64,000 nt of DNA from Membranipora membranacea. Taxonomy: Eukaryota; Bryozoa; Gymnolaemata; Cheilostomatida; Membraniporidae. Shown in pieces: positions 14,001-26,106 of the stretch. The notes below the pieces were generated by a model. The model was not told the origin of the DNA, ran no database searches, and saw only the letters and a list, made by a program, of their open reading frames with translations. Both the position numbers and the translations under genes were made by a program. The stretch lies in NCBI GenBank assembly GCA_914767715.1, contig OU612070.1, positions 6,339,501 to 6,403,500 of the forward strand, read 5' to 3'. The stretch's first letter is position 1. Each line of letters opens with the position of its first letter.

Positions 14001-15858
14001 GAACAACTGCTTCAAAGTTAGTCCATTCACTTTAGTAAATTTTACTTTTTAATATTGTTTTTTATTCTTTGTTATGCTTTAAGTTTGCGACACGAGATCA
14101 CCAACACCAGTTGGCGTTGATGGAGGTTCAGATGGTATGTCACCGGATGTCCGAGACAGCAGTCCAAATATCGCAATAGAACCTGCTCCAGCTACAAGAG
14201 AGACAACTCCGATGGAGGTAATAACCACAGCTGCTATTCCCACCACGGAAGGAATACCAAACTGTGACAGTTTGATGCCAGAGCTTCAGTGCGTTCCAGC
14301 AGACTGCCTGCTAGTCTTCTCTGATGTGCTCACTATTGATGGTGTGGATTGTCTGGGATGCCAAAGGTAGGGAAAGTTTTGATGGTGTTCAAATGCAGGC
14401 ATCCTTGTAAAGCAAAACTTTCAGACACATCTATATTTTGACGTATTTTGGCTGGCAATGATAGCAGAATCTAGTAAATTGTAAAACAGACTGGGTTAAA
14501 CAGCAAAATACATTAATCGTTCTTAGCAGTATTTACAGATTTAATCCTTCTACAGACTGATGTTGGTTGCGATTTTAAATTGATTTCTTTCGTATTTTTT
14601 GTCAAAAGTATATCTCTTTGTTGTTGCAGATGTGCTAATGGTATTCAATCAGGAGGAAGCTGTCCACAGATCACATGTCCGGCTCTCGGATGTGGTGATA
14701 ACGAAGATGTGGCAGCAGGGAGAATGTACAGAGAGTCTCGTTCATATAACATCAGCGGAGAGATGTGCGCTGGCTGTGATATGTGTCTGGACTGTCCCAT
14801 AGCGCAATGTCTTGACCTTGACCCGAGTTGTATTAGATATGCTCGTAGAACTGATAACAAGGGGTGTGTCGTGTGTCCTGTGTGTGAGCTGTGGAGAAGT
14901 GACGGCAACAGCGGCCCAGCAATCACTGGAAGATCAGGGCTCATACAAGTAAGCTTTCTGTCCATATTTTTATAGCTCCTATTCTCTTACTATACTTTTA
15001 CTATTCTACTGCAAATCTTTTGTATGTTATGTTAGGAAAATACTATGTTTACCAGATATTTAGAAAGCCATATCTTTGACACAACAATACATTTGACTTG
15101 CAAATGCATTAAAACTGGCTTGCATCTTGCAACACCATGTCAACATTCTTTTTTTTAATTCACTTTTCTACTTCCTAGAGTATGTCCACAGCAATGTGCC
15201 TCACAGCAAACGGAAACTTCAGCAATGAACTGCCAGGTCTTATAGTTGATTCTTGCACATATGATGAGATAGATCTGACAAAGCAGAATCAAGTGTTTAC
15301 GCTCACCGCCAATGGGCTTCTGATGGTAGGTGTAATCAATGGTAGAAGGTATTTTCTATGAACGAGATAAGATGAATCGCCGAATGACCTGTTCATATCA
15401 CAAAAGGAAGTTTGAAAACTGGCAGGAACATAGCGATAAGGTCAACTGATATTGCTCACATAGTGTTATAGTGTCATAGTGTTACCTTCGTACATTTATC
15501 GATCCTACTCACACTGATCATTTTACCCACAGCTGTTTGTATCTTGTAGGATGCAAACTCAGGTCTGTGTGCTGCATATTTTAGCCCTAGCAGGCCCTTT
15601 GTGATGCGAATATGTAACACCGCCAACGGTGATATGATATGGATTGTGGAAACAAGCAACCAGTACCCGCAGTTCTTCAGATTCAAATTACCCTACAGAA
15701 ACAACTGCATGGATGTTGTCGGTAATAGCTCTCTAGTCACTGGTACATCAATCTCTTTGTGGGATTGTGAAGAGTTTCAGAAGTTTAATGGCATCTGGAG
15801 TGACCAATGGTGGAAGTTTGAAGATTTCATCACATCACGCACTTCAACCTCGGCGTAA
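8031..15858 (+). CDS. Secreted cysteine-rich multi-repeat protein with C-terminal ricin-B-like domain
   Basis: Thirteen exons in agreeing phase encode 812 residues: 8031-8117, 8340-8494, 9483-9653, 11033-11112, 11459-11582, 12146-12360, 12798-13067, 13283-13423, 13754-13891, 14084-14366, 14630-14948, 15179-15325, 15550-15858. The start is the ATG opening a clear signal peptide (FLGFLCLFLIFHLSFAQ). About eleven cysteine repeats follow, each ending in a motif like G-x-x-C-x-x-C-x-x-C, for example DGRRCRGCSEC, DGQLCQDCRVC and SGEMCAGCDMC. Two Thr/Ser/Pro-rich linkers, near residues 300-337 and 480-520, look mucin-like. Residues from 662 on resemble a beta-trefoil lectin of ricin-B type (CMDVVGNSSLVTG, then SLWDCEEF and DQWWKFED). 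Secretion and glycan binding are inferred. The cysteine repeat resembles VWC or antistasin-like modules only loosely and is not assigned to a named family. Confidence 0.88.
9835..9935. repeat. GC-rich self-complementary segment in intron 3
   Basis: A GC-rich island stands out from the AT-rich intron. It holds two perfect or near-perfect palindromes, GATCGGGCGCAGCCCGATC and a larger one centred on GGCGCTTAAGCGCC with GAGGG/CCCTC flanks. It looks like part of a mobile element or a cruciform-forming repeat. No coding content is supported. Confidence 0.5.
10075..10173 (-). mobile_element. tRNA-like SINE head or tRNA pseudogene
   Basis: Read on the minus strand there is an A box (TAGCTCAGTGTGTAGAGCG) and a B box (GGGTTCGAAACCC) with a T arm that can pair. 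The stretch between them carries a partial duplication (CTGCTTTAT twice). The 3' side does not pair with GGCCGAA to form an acceptor stem, so this is not a functional tRNA. A tRNA-derived SINE head or pseudogene is the best call. Confidence 0.6.
10389..10902. mobile_element. MITE-like element with long terminal inverted repeats
   Basis: The ends are inverted copies of each other, beginning ATAGACAGTTTTCTGAGC on both strands. Pairing continues through GTTGTCCTCTCT, TTTGGTACTTTTAAC and CGCCGCATAGGAAAAAC. The arms are about 150-180 bases each around a unique centre. No transposase is encoded. The flanks are TA-rich, so a short target duplication cannot be defined. It sits in intron 3 of the cysteine-rich gene. 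Confidence 0.8.
11763..11905 (+). mobile_element. SINE-like repeat, tRNA-related head, copy 2
   Basis: This is the better preserved of the two copies of the family seen at 7195-7345. It has an A-box-like stretch (TGGCGAGATGGTGCAATCGG), a core shared with copy 1, and a tail GCTTGTTCCAGCCCCCAGCA. It lies in intron 5 of the cysteine-rich gene and has no coding content. Confidence 0.55.
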
Positions 15859-16694
15859 ACAGACAGATAATAATTGTTTGCAGAACAGGCCAGCTATTAA
15901 TTTTTAGTATACGCGGTATCCTATACATATTCAGCGTAAAAAGATTATTACAGCATTCGACACGCTTGATGCTTGATATTTTTCAAACTTAAAAGTGTTT
16001 ATTTTTAATAGAAGTGCAGTCATCAAGAGAAATAATTATTGTCAGCATATCAAATTTTACAAAAAATAGTCCATGATCATATGAACCTCATCTGAGAGTT
16101 TCAATATAATATTCAATTACAAAATATCCACGCCTCGAATTTCTTTCCAGTCTTCAGTTAATTAATGCAAATGAGAGTTGAGCTCTAGCTTGATCATTAA
16201 TACAGATGCTTCTAACAATGGAGTTATAGCTTACTCATAGGGCAAATTTTCATGAGAATTCAGATCTAGTTGGTTAAGAAATGAGAATGTAAATTCAAAT
16301 GCAAAATAAAAAAAAGGAGTCTTCGGATGAACCCCCATCCCATCAACGTCATGCTGTGGAAGGTTTACTGGGCTGTTGAAAAATATCAGGGCATGGAGTA
16401 ACCCAGAGTATGGAGAAGCAAAAATCGAAGCTGACAAGTACACAGCCTGGTTTAGGATGTCAAGTTGTTTTGTTTCATTTTGGCATATAACATTGACATG
16501 TTTTCTCCTGGGTCAAGTTGTGTATAGGATTCACTGACAACTCCTCACACCACCCTGTCTTTAGGCTGGAGAACGCATACAACAATGAAAACTTTCAAAA
16601 AATATTCAAGGTGATTTTTACAACCCACACCTTAATAAATTTAATGAATTAAACTCTTAGCTCACAGCTGTTCAAAGAATCTTGTATGATTTAT

Positions 16695-18887
16695 CCATAG
16701 AGTTATTATATACTCTAGAATGGACAATGCAGTGCTAAAAACGTCCTACTTAATTATTGCAAAATCCATGACACAACGCAATCTGGTTGTGCATGGCTAG
16801 TGCCTGTATCATATAACTTATCATTGAGAATTTACGTACTGGGCATGGCAATTTAGATATTTAGAGCCCTTATAGCCATTTTTTCGGGAAACAATTTTTG
16901 TGACACCATGTGGATCACTTGCAGGTACTTTCACTTTCAATTCCATGTCGCAACAAAATCTGGTTGTGCGTGTATAGTGCATGAATCGTTGACTTTTTCA
17001 TTTAAAAGATTAGAATTGGACATAAAAATTTAGTTTATGGAGCACTTATAGCCATTTTTTTTTCAGAGAATTTCACATGTAACACAATTTACATTTAGAT
17101 CACCTGCAGGTATTTCATCTTCCAGTCAGTATGAAAATTTTCTTATTCGCCCATTAAAATAAGTAAATATCAACTGCAAACACATGAGCTTAAATCGCAA
17201 TGACAGGGCTTCGACTGTGTCCTGTCGCTCTAACTAATATGTCTCACACTCAGTCAGTTTATTTTATCTGTTCAGATCCAGCTACTGAGGATGATTTGTG
17301 ATAACATGGGGTACAAGTAGCCTGTGGAAATGCGATTGGAAGTGAAAAAGTTTGCTGCTTGCCTTTATCGTCTTTAGATTTTTTTCTTTGTAAAACTTTT
17401 CATGTCAAACTATGACTTGCAAGTGATTTCTTTACCAGTCAGGGGACAAAATGATTTGTGTTATTCCCTTAAAACACTAAAAATCTCAACCGCAAACACA
17501 TCATCAGGATAAAATCCGAATTACCTGGCTAGCCGGTTTTTGCCCCTACCACTTGCCTGCCAGTTTGACTGTGTCCTTTCTCTCTAACTGAAATGTTACA
17601 CACTCAGTGAGTTCATTTTATCCGTCCAGTATTATAACTTCCAAATATGCAATGCGTATAAGTAACCAGTGGTTCAAAAATTTTGAGCTTAAAGATCTCG
17701 GGTTTTGGTTTGGCTATGTCATTTAACGCTCTAAATTCCTTCTCCAGAGTGGCCACTCGTGTTTGTATTGCCGAAACTATTCAAGCCAACACAGCAGGTT
17801 AAATCAATGAATACATAAACTCTTCTGCTGAGAATAGCAAGAAAACAGCAAACGGAAAACTCAAGATTAATACTTGCCCAGATTGACTCTAGATTTTCTT
17901 AAATTCCCTAACTCAGTCTGGAAAATTGTATGAAAATTGCAGTAAGTTATCAGTTGCAACACATTATGTAGAAAACACCATAATATTGTGTCTTTGCAAC
18001 TCCAATCTTCAGTTGAGAAGAGTACAGAGGGCGTAATGTGAGACTTTAATAATTTATTTCATCTTTAAACCACATATAATAGTATACAATGTGAATTAAA
18101 ATCTTTTAACCAAGTTTATATATATCATTGGATCAAATCTTTCTATTTGCACCCACCCTCTGCGTTCTACCAACTTTCAGAAAATTCTACCCACACAACT
18201 GAGTGCTGAGAAAGCCAATATAATTTTGCATTCTCACCGATGTGACATTTGGTTTGCAGGTATTTCAGATTTCTCACCATACTCAAGAAAAGAGATGATT
18301 TGGTTCAGGGGGGGGGGGGGTTGTGATGCAATTTTCTCTGATGGTTGTTTATTTGTAAATGTAAACATCAACATCATATACAATACTTTTACACCTCCGC
18401 ATCCGATCATTCCTACACAGTCTGCTTGTACTTCATTAAATCAAAACTAAAATAAGCCCCTTGAGTGTGTAACATATAAGTAAGAGAGACAGTAAACAGC
18501 TACTATGGCTGGCAAGTGGCAGTGAACAAAATTAAGCTAGCCCGATAGTTTCTATTTCATCACAATGATGTGTTTGCGGTTGAGATTTTGGCTTATTTTA
18601 ATGGGAAAACATAGAAATATTTTCCAATGGCTGCGAGTGAAAATACCTGCAAGTGATCCACAGAGTGTCACATAAAATTTTTTCCAAAAAATTGAGTATA
18701 AGCGCTCTAAAAATCTAAATTTCCACGCCCAATACGTATATTCTCAATGATAAGCTATATAATACAGGCACTTGCCATGCACAACCAGATTGCGTTGTGT
18801 TATGGATTTCGTAATAATTAAGTAGGACAAAAACTGATGCTATTTTTTTACACATTGTCCACTCTAGAGTATATAATAACTCTATGG
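16695..18887. mobile_element. Composite inverted-repeat (foldback) element
   Basis: The left end (from CCATAGAGTTATTATATACT) is repeated in inverse orientation at the right end. The arms match over roughly 250 bases, including ACGCAATCTGGTTGTGCATG and GTGGATCACTTGCAGGTA. The left side also holds at least two further diverged direct copies of the arm (about 16919-17290 and 17400-17640), sharing ACCGCAAACACAT- and TTACACACTCAG-like blocks. A related fragment lies at about 41880-42060. No transposase frame is seen. It looks like a decayed non-autonomous DNA transposon or foldback element. Confidence 0.75.
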
Positions 18888-19537
18888 GTTTATCTCATTC
18901 ATGCTCAGAAATTACCGTAACTCAGTGGCCCAGCAAGGCAATCAAAGATCAGGTCAAGGTTACCCACAACTCTCCCCTCCAGTGAAATCTAGCAATGCAA
19001 GGCTTAAATCTGGTGTCTATATACAGATGATCAGTTCACCTGCATCTAACAAGCACAGAATTCTAAAATCAATCATCTGTCATCAAGTCTGTTCCACAGG
19101 GAATTACTCTGGTTGGAGGAAGACTCTTGACCGAGCTGCGTTATCACAGATCAGCATTACTCCTGCTCTCAGAAGAATTTAAAATGCCCCCCCCCCCCCC
19201 CCCAGAGCATGGTCCTGGAGCACCTATTCAGAATAATATTTTTCCATTAACTCCGCTTGGTGTCTGATTGGTAGTGATATTGTATTCATACTGATGCTGA
19301 TCTAAACTCCAACCAATCACGGTAACCTTTAACCAAACACCAGGAATACCTATCTACCCTTAGTACGCATTTAAAATAGAAAATTCCATGAAAGTCTTTG
19401 TATACCCTTCAAGAGAAGACCGGCTCACAATGAATGCTCTGGCCAATGAATGCTCTGGCCAATGAATGCTCTGGCAAATTTGTGCTCCTTGAATTCTGCA
19501 TAGCTCCAAGATAATTAATTGAGACTCAAATTTCATA

Positions 19538-19634
19538 ATTGTCACCTAATGGGCAAATAATTTGCACAAACTGATCTTGATAACCTAATTTTGACGATCA
19601 ATTTGTGCAAATTATTTGCTCATTAGGTGACAAT
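19538..19634. repeat. Long near-perfect hairpin, 33-base arms
   Basis: The left arm 19538-19570 (starting ATTGTCACCTAATGGGC) and right arm 19602-19634 are reverse complements with one mismatch, around a 31-base loop. It is probably a very small MITE or the terminal hairpin of a mobile element. Confidence 0.8.
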
Positions 19635-20867
19635 GCTGAGATTGCAGCATCATTTTATTAGTTTTGAGCTATACAGAATTCTATAAGCACACATTTGGCT
19701 GTGTGGCAGCAGTGGTTTAAATTAAAATCACGGATGTAGTTTTAAAATAAAGCACAACGCAATTGGCAAATCATCTTTCAGGAAGAAACGGCACCATTCA
19801 ACGAAATGAGCTGTTACCAAAATATGATACAGCCACAAATCAAAAGTTAACAACAGCACCAATACTCAACCTCAAAAACCTTTTCTTTACTCAAACCATA
19901 ACAGGTCATAGTCATTTGAAGGTCAGCTAGCCAACACGAAACTTGCAATGAAGTTCCCAATACCTGCTTTTATCTATCAATTTCATCCATTACACCATGA
20001 TCAGAAAACACATACTAAAACTAGAGTCAAAAAGTTATAAGTTTTGCATCAGAGTACCAGACTTAGCAGGCCATATCAAATTGACTGATATTCTGGCTGT
20101 GTGATTACAAGGGTAAGGTCAACAAGTTATTTTTAATTTACTTTTATGATAAACTTTTAGAAAACTTTAATGAATAAATAAAATAAATGAAATGAGATGA
20201 AATAAATAAAAATAAATAAATTAATATTTTTTGATGAATCAGGCTAAACAAGATTTGCACCATTATAAATGGTCTTAATTTTTTGACTGATAAATTTATG
20301 TCTTAATATGATGGTGGAGCGAGTTCTTATTCAATTGCTTTATTAACTTTTTTTAGGTTTGGTCAATGAGATGATTGCGCAGTTTGAGTAAATATGCCAG
20401 GAGCAGAATTAAATTTCTCTTTCTCAAAGTTTCAGCTGTGTCCCATGGAACCGTCATACAGCCCCACCAATGGAAATTTTCATGAGTATAGACAGAGTTT
20501 TTTTTCAATCCAAATGTTTAAATCTTCGATTTTATGAAACACAATGTGATTTTCTCCGATAGAAGTATGATCAAAGATTGTAATTTATTTTAAGAAAACA
20601 TTGTCATATTGAGCCAAATGAGAAGAGAGATTGTGTTTCAAAATTAATAACTTAGAAGAAAACTTAGCTTTTATCTGCAAAATCTCTTTTCTACTTGAGG
20701 GAGAGGCCTTTACAGCTTAGTTAATCAATTTTAAAATGACCCCTCCTCAAAAGTGATGAATTTCTAAACTAATTTCTTATCTTCAGCGCAAAAAGGTATT
20801 TATGCTCAGTAAATCGTTGGACACTGGTATTCAACCGGTTGATGACAGCCAGTGATGAGCAGTGACC

Positions 20868-23800
20868 ATGTCCAGACTGAGTGGAGCCCTAACACAGCTG
20901 TATCATGTCTTACTTTTCATCGTAATACATGGACCATGTTCTACAGTTGGTGAGTAATAGATGAATATCACAATTGTGATTGCTGTTATTTCGCGTTACT
21001 CTTGAATTTCCCAGTGTAAGCTGTGTTCATGCAAATTGAGTAAATGTGTAATATCTGACAAATGGCTGTAATTAAATTTTAAGGGGAGTCGTTGGTAGTT
21101 TGAAATAACTCATATCATCGGAAAAAAACTTGTGAACAGGATTTATATTGTGTCTCATAGGAGTTTCAGCAACGTCACGTCAAATCTTCAGCGTAAGCCA
21201 AACCAGCTGTATATTTGTATCACCTCACCCTTTGCCATTTACACCTGCTTAATTGGAATGATAAGATATGTGGTTTTGTTGCAGGAGAAATAATGCCAGT
21301 TTATACTCAGCAAAGAAGGAATGATACATTTCTATATGCTACAGGACTGCCAGCCCTTGAAGAAATATCAGTTTGTTTCTGGTTGTTCGGTGTTTCAGAT
21401 GATGATGATCGTAGGAGAGATGCGCTATTCAGCATAGCCTCCCAAAGTTGGTATCAATTATTTGGCCATGCATATAGATGTAAAGCACTCTTTTAAATCC
21501 TTACCATTTTTCAAAACTTCATTTTACAGTTCTTAATTTAGATCCGGAACTATTTTCTCCTAGTTTATCTACTATTTTGAGAATCCAATTACAATATTTT
21601 ATCATATTTTAAAAAGGTCTAACAGAACCTGTATTTAATATATTTATTTTGGAAGGTAGAAGTTTTTAAAATTTCCAAACAATTAAAAAGCATTGTTGTT
21701 ACCTTTTTTTTGTAAAAAATCTGCATTTCATATTCAACAACTATCAACCATGTAGTACCTTCATGTCTAAACATTGAACATCATCTACAAACTGCATCTA
21801 CATCTACATCTACATCTACCAGTTTATCAATACTAATTCATATTGCAAGTGCTATTTTTTCTTTTCTCGGTTTCTGCTTTATTTTGCAAATAAGAAGATA
21901 TGCATAATGTATAGAACATGCAGTTGTGCAGTCAGGTAGTCTGTGACCAAGCAGCCACAGACCAGAGAGGTGACCGCCCGATTGTAAGGGATCTTAGCTA
22001 CCCCACCCACGCACTGAAGCCCAGCACGACTCCCTCATACCCCTAACCCATCATCCGCACGCCACAGAGCGTCAGCTTGGACAAACTATCACACAACAAG
22101 GATATACTTAAGGGAAAATTCAATGATAGTTTTAGTGCCTGGCCCAGCCCTGATTCTTCGTACCCGTTCAACACACCTATTAATGCCTTCAGGGTCAGGC
22201 AAGTTAGGGTTGATAGAAGCAAATTTAACCTTGTTAGGTTGAGGATGTTATTTGTAGGGTTTTCAATACAGTTGCTGTAGTAGATCGTTGTCAATATTAT
22301 CAATAATTAGTCCGATACATTTTTTAATCTGTAGATGTAACTGGTAATAAATATTTTAGCTCTTGACAACGAGTTCTTTGTCTCACTATGGGGTGATAAC
22401 GCTGCATTGATGGTTCAGCAAGGAACTACAAAGGCATTCTTTCCCGATGAAAATGTTACATCTCTTGATGCCCGGTTTCTTGGCTGGAACCACCATTGCT
22501 TCACTATGGCAAGTGGACTATCTTTCAAGGTAAGTTACTCTAAGACTTAGTTTTGTTTTAATGTGTTAACCGAATACACTAAATTCTTGGAAATTATTCT
22601 TTGTCTTCAAATCAAGAACTTGTATCCATAAACTCTAGGAAATAAATTCAAATCTCACATTTGTGGTGGCTTGTTAAGTTATAAGTACAAATTTTCAAGG
22701 TCAGTGGAGATAGAGCTGTCTACTTTTGTGATGAAAATCAAGACAACCTCTCACATTGCAATTGACTTCTTTACATAAATATACATTTTTATTGCATCCA
22801 GCATTGTCCAAAGATTCTAGTTCTTTGAAAATTCTAGTTATTTTTCTCCAATTCAAACTTTCATTCCTGTGTTTTCAGAAACCAAGCCAGCTATAACGAA
22901 AACAGGTTGTGGCTAAACATTGTATTATTGAGTTCATATATTTCTAATCATTTATGGAAACATAATTCTACCGAATGTGAGCGCAAGAAGAGAGAGCGAC
23001 TCTACCTCATTGGTGAAAATATTTAAACTGAGTATTTGTTTCAATATGTCATTTTTGTCTTTCGTGGTACTCTAAGTCACATGAAGCTGATCAGATAATG
23101 GAGCTTTGGCACTCGGTAGAAGTGATTGAAAGAACTATCCCAACGAATGGATCGCTTGTCTTACTGCAGGATCAGGATCAGCATGAAAGTGGAAACCAAT
23201 GTAAGCCGATAGAACCTGAATCATGATACAATAGTTAATAAGTTTATGGGTTGTATGGCCTGATAAAAGCATATTCTATCTTGCATAATGAGACTGTTCA
23301 CATTTGAAATTATGATCGCATTTGCATTTGCATTTGCATTTGCATTTGCATTTTCATTTGCATTTGCATTTGCAATTGCATTTGCTTGATCAAGTTTTCC
23401 AATGTAGTTTTATGAAATTTCAAAATCATCCATTGCAAGAAAATGCGTTTTAAACACACTCGTACCTAACAACTGATTTATTTCTTGTAGTGGGAGGTTT
23501 TGATCTTCACCAAACCTTTGAGGGAAGAGTAGCATTGTTCAGCATATGGGACTTTGAGCTGACCTATGAGGAGATCAGGTCTGTTAGCTGCCTTACTCAG
23601 GGTAACCTGTTGAACATGGATGATCTGTCAATAATGGGACCTGCTATCTTAACAAAGGCTGATGTGCCATGCAAACCAGGTATGCTCTATAGAACTTAGT
23701 TGTTTGTTATACTAGACATTCAGTTGTGAGTGTTTTATCTGATGTTTGAGACACTCCAGTTTGCAATGAGGCATGGAAGACCTACTATATTCATCCATTT

Positions 23801-24120
23801 AGAGCAGATAAAGATGAAGGCAAGATAAATTGTTCTGTATTGTTTCTTTCTTTATTGCAGTTGTAAGGACTAAAACACACAACGGAAAATGGATACTTTT
23901 ATTTGAGAAAATGCCGGGAGCGAAACAAGAAAATTACCTCATAGCAAGACTAACTTCTGTATCAAGTATCCATGGCTGTGTACTTCGCTGTGCTACAAAC
24001 TCGGAATGTTTCTCGATTAATTATATGAAGCTTGATGGAGTCTGTGAGCTAAACAGCTACAACCGAATGTTTCTCAGACCAAACACAGATGACAGCTACA
24101 CACATTACTATATTGTTTGA
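20868..24120 (+). CDS. Secreted pentraxin with C-terminal PAN/apple domain
   Basis: Six exons give 328 residues: 20868-20949, 21285-21446, 22360-22529, 23077-23200, 23491-23679, 23861-24120. The N-terminus (LYHVLLFIVIHGPCSTV) is a signal peptide. Residues about 28-245 form a pentraxin/LamG-like fold. Recognisable blocks are ISVCFWLFG, ALFSIAS and LDNEFFVSLWG. Next come NHHCFTMASG (the usual H-x-C signature region), VLLQDQDQHESGNQLGGFD (the region of the calcium-binding loop) and FEGRVALFSIWDFELT. The last exon encodes a cysteine-containing PAN/apple-like module (HGCVLRCATNSECFSINY). The exon 2 donor GTTGGT is weak; it was chosen because it keeps pentraxin spacing, and an alternative at 21480 is also in phase. 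Pentraxins bind glycans or phosphocholine with calcium, often in innate immunity. That role here is inference. Confidence 0.88.
23318..23385. repeat. Hexanucleotide microsatellite (TTTGCA)n
   Basis: About eleven consecutive TTTGCA units with two interruptions lie in intron 4 of the pentraxin-PAN gene. Confidence 0.95.
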
Positions 24121-26106
24121 CAGCCGAAGGGTTTCTAAGCATATCGATGCGATAAACTGATAAACAGAACGCCAATTCCTTACAGAGGGCTATGTATTGG
24201 AAGAAGTCTACATTTTATTTATTTCATTTATGCCATTACTTCAATTTCTATCTAATGCATCATTTTATTTATGTTCAACAGATCTTTCAGGTCATAGAAA
24301 TTATACTTGATTTGACCTTTTATGGCACACGGTTTAATTTCATGGTGAAAATTCTGAGCCAGTGTTCGATGCAATGCAATGCAATAAAAGTATTATATCC
24401 TAAACAAGTCCATCTTCTTTACACAAATGAACAGTGCATTGCATGACATAGAGATAACTGGCTTACAAGACTTATTTTCAAAGTTTCCATAAATCCTCTG
24501 ATTACCTATTAGGAACAAGTGACAAACTATGATATGCTGTAAAATTTAAATCATTTTATTACCCATTTCAATGCTCTCAATTGATTTAATTCATTACTAT
24601 AATTCGTATATCTGTTTTGTTACACACCATGTTCGGTTTTCTGGGATTGTTCGTCATTATCTGGTAATGTCTGTTCTGTCTATAAATTTGATCATTGTTT
24701 TGCCTTTGCAGTGAAGGATAGCTCATGCCAAGCTACATTCAACACTGTTGTGACGCATCTTTCTTTATTGTATGTCTTGAATGATCTACGATTATGAATA
24801 TAAATGATATAGTTTTTTCACGATTTGCATTGCAGTGTTGTTGTTGTTGTTTTAGCATAATTGGAGAGTTATCCTTTGTGCCCTTTGAAATACAACAGCT
24901 AATCAATGAAAATTGCAAAGGTGATATTATAGCTAGTACAATGTATGTATCAAAAAGGTACTATCTGATGATTGGCTGATGCCGCGGTTCGATGTCTGTC
25001 TGGGAATATTGTCGGTTAATAATTTAATGGAATATTCTCAAAAAATCTTACAAATAAATACGAAAATTAGAAGTATATTCAAATTCAGAACCATTGGCCA
25101 ATTTTTGTTTTACAACTGTCAGTCAATTTAGAGCCAATTTCATATGAGATTCACAAACTTTTGGAACAAAACCTTCTAAAGAGTGAAGCGACTGAAACAG
25201 GCACAAACTGGCCATGGGCAGTGGTACTTAGATCTTAGCCAATAGGAAGATATTTCCTTGTTGCAAAAGACCGCTGTAGGGTTTTGTCATTGCATAAAGA
25301 AGGCACTTTGAACCAAAAGAAAGTCAGTTTGTATAAGTAAAAATAGTTCTTTAGATATATTAAGGTGTTGCAAACTTCAATAATCACCAAATTTAAGAAT
25401 TAAAGCAAGATTTGACAGGCGAAAGCATAGTCGTAGGTCACCCCTGTGTATGTGTATGTGTATGTACCTTTATTCTCTCAAAGGGGTGATTGAGAAATAA
25501 AAAAGCTGGTTTGCCTGCTGTACAAATTGTTAATAAATATGCTGATGTCTAAAACTGTTAATGATTGCATAAAAACGATTTGTAGTTTACATATAATACA
25601 AAAATACAAAAAAGACTAGTAATGTTGACAGCAACTTTTCCACAACATTGGCTCATCTACAGATAGCTTTGACATGAAGCAGTTTAAAGCTTGCTGGTAT
25701 ATCCTTTGTTCATTTGCTCATGTGATGACGCTCATAGTCATACTTATTGTAATGCCAGAATAGATGCCCTTGATATTACCTGTAAATGAACCGGACGGTC
25801 TCACATTTAGACAGGATATGTTATTAAGTGTTCAGGGTTTGTTCTTTTCAACGAAAGGATATTGGCTAGACTAAGATAATATACTGACCACTTGTCACCA
25901 TTGTTGTCAATGTTTATTTTTATTTTGGGATGATGATAATCTGAAATGTGGGCTGTTCTTCATCAATGTCACCAATAGTTTTTAGAAAGACTGTTGATAT
26001 GTTCCAAACTTAGCAACATATAAATCTATCATAATTTTATAATATTATGGTTATCCGCAAATAATACTGCTACACATAGTCTTGTCAAGGTTAATCCACA
26101 CCAGTT
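24121..26106. other. Intergenic region upstream of first PAN-lectin gene
   Basis: This holds the 3' flank of the pentraxin gene, with AATAAA near 24382, and AT-rich DNA with no supported exon. A 56-base fragment of the U2-headed retroelement is at 25191-25246. From about 25717 the sequence belongs to the duplicated segment and matches 31548 onward. Confidence 0.5.
25191..25246 (-). mobile_element. Fragment of U2-headed SINE (head region)
   Basis: Read on the minus strand it begins CCTATTGGCTAAGATCTAAG and continues into ACTGCC, GGCC and TGCCTGTTTCAGT blocks shared with the full copy at 33513-33739. Only the head and the first part of the body are retained. Confidence 0.7.

Larger units (their letters stand above)
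15859..20867. other. Intergenic region rich in inverted repeats
   Basis: No coding exon is supported between the ricin-B-like gene and the pentraxin gene. The region holds a 2.2 kb composite inverted repeat (16695-18887), a run of G near 18308, a run of C near 19185, three copies of a GAATGCTCTGGCCAAT unit near 19432-19480, a 97-base hairpin (19538-19634) and an AATAAA-rich low-complexity stretch near 20165-20225. Confidence 0.6.

Noticed and set aside
21447-21496. Longer version of pentraxin exon 2 ending at a GTAAAG donor near 21480
   Set aside because: It keeps phase but adds residues inside a strand region where pentraxins have no insertion; the weak GTTGGT donor gives normal spacing. 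Transcript data could reverse this.
23318-23385. Regular repeat array that could suggest a CRISPR-like structure
   Set aside because: It is a plain TTTGCA microsatellite with no spacers, in a eukaryotic intron.
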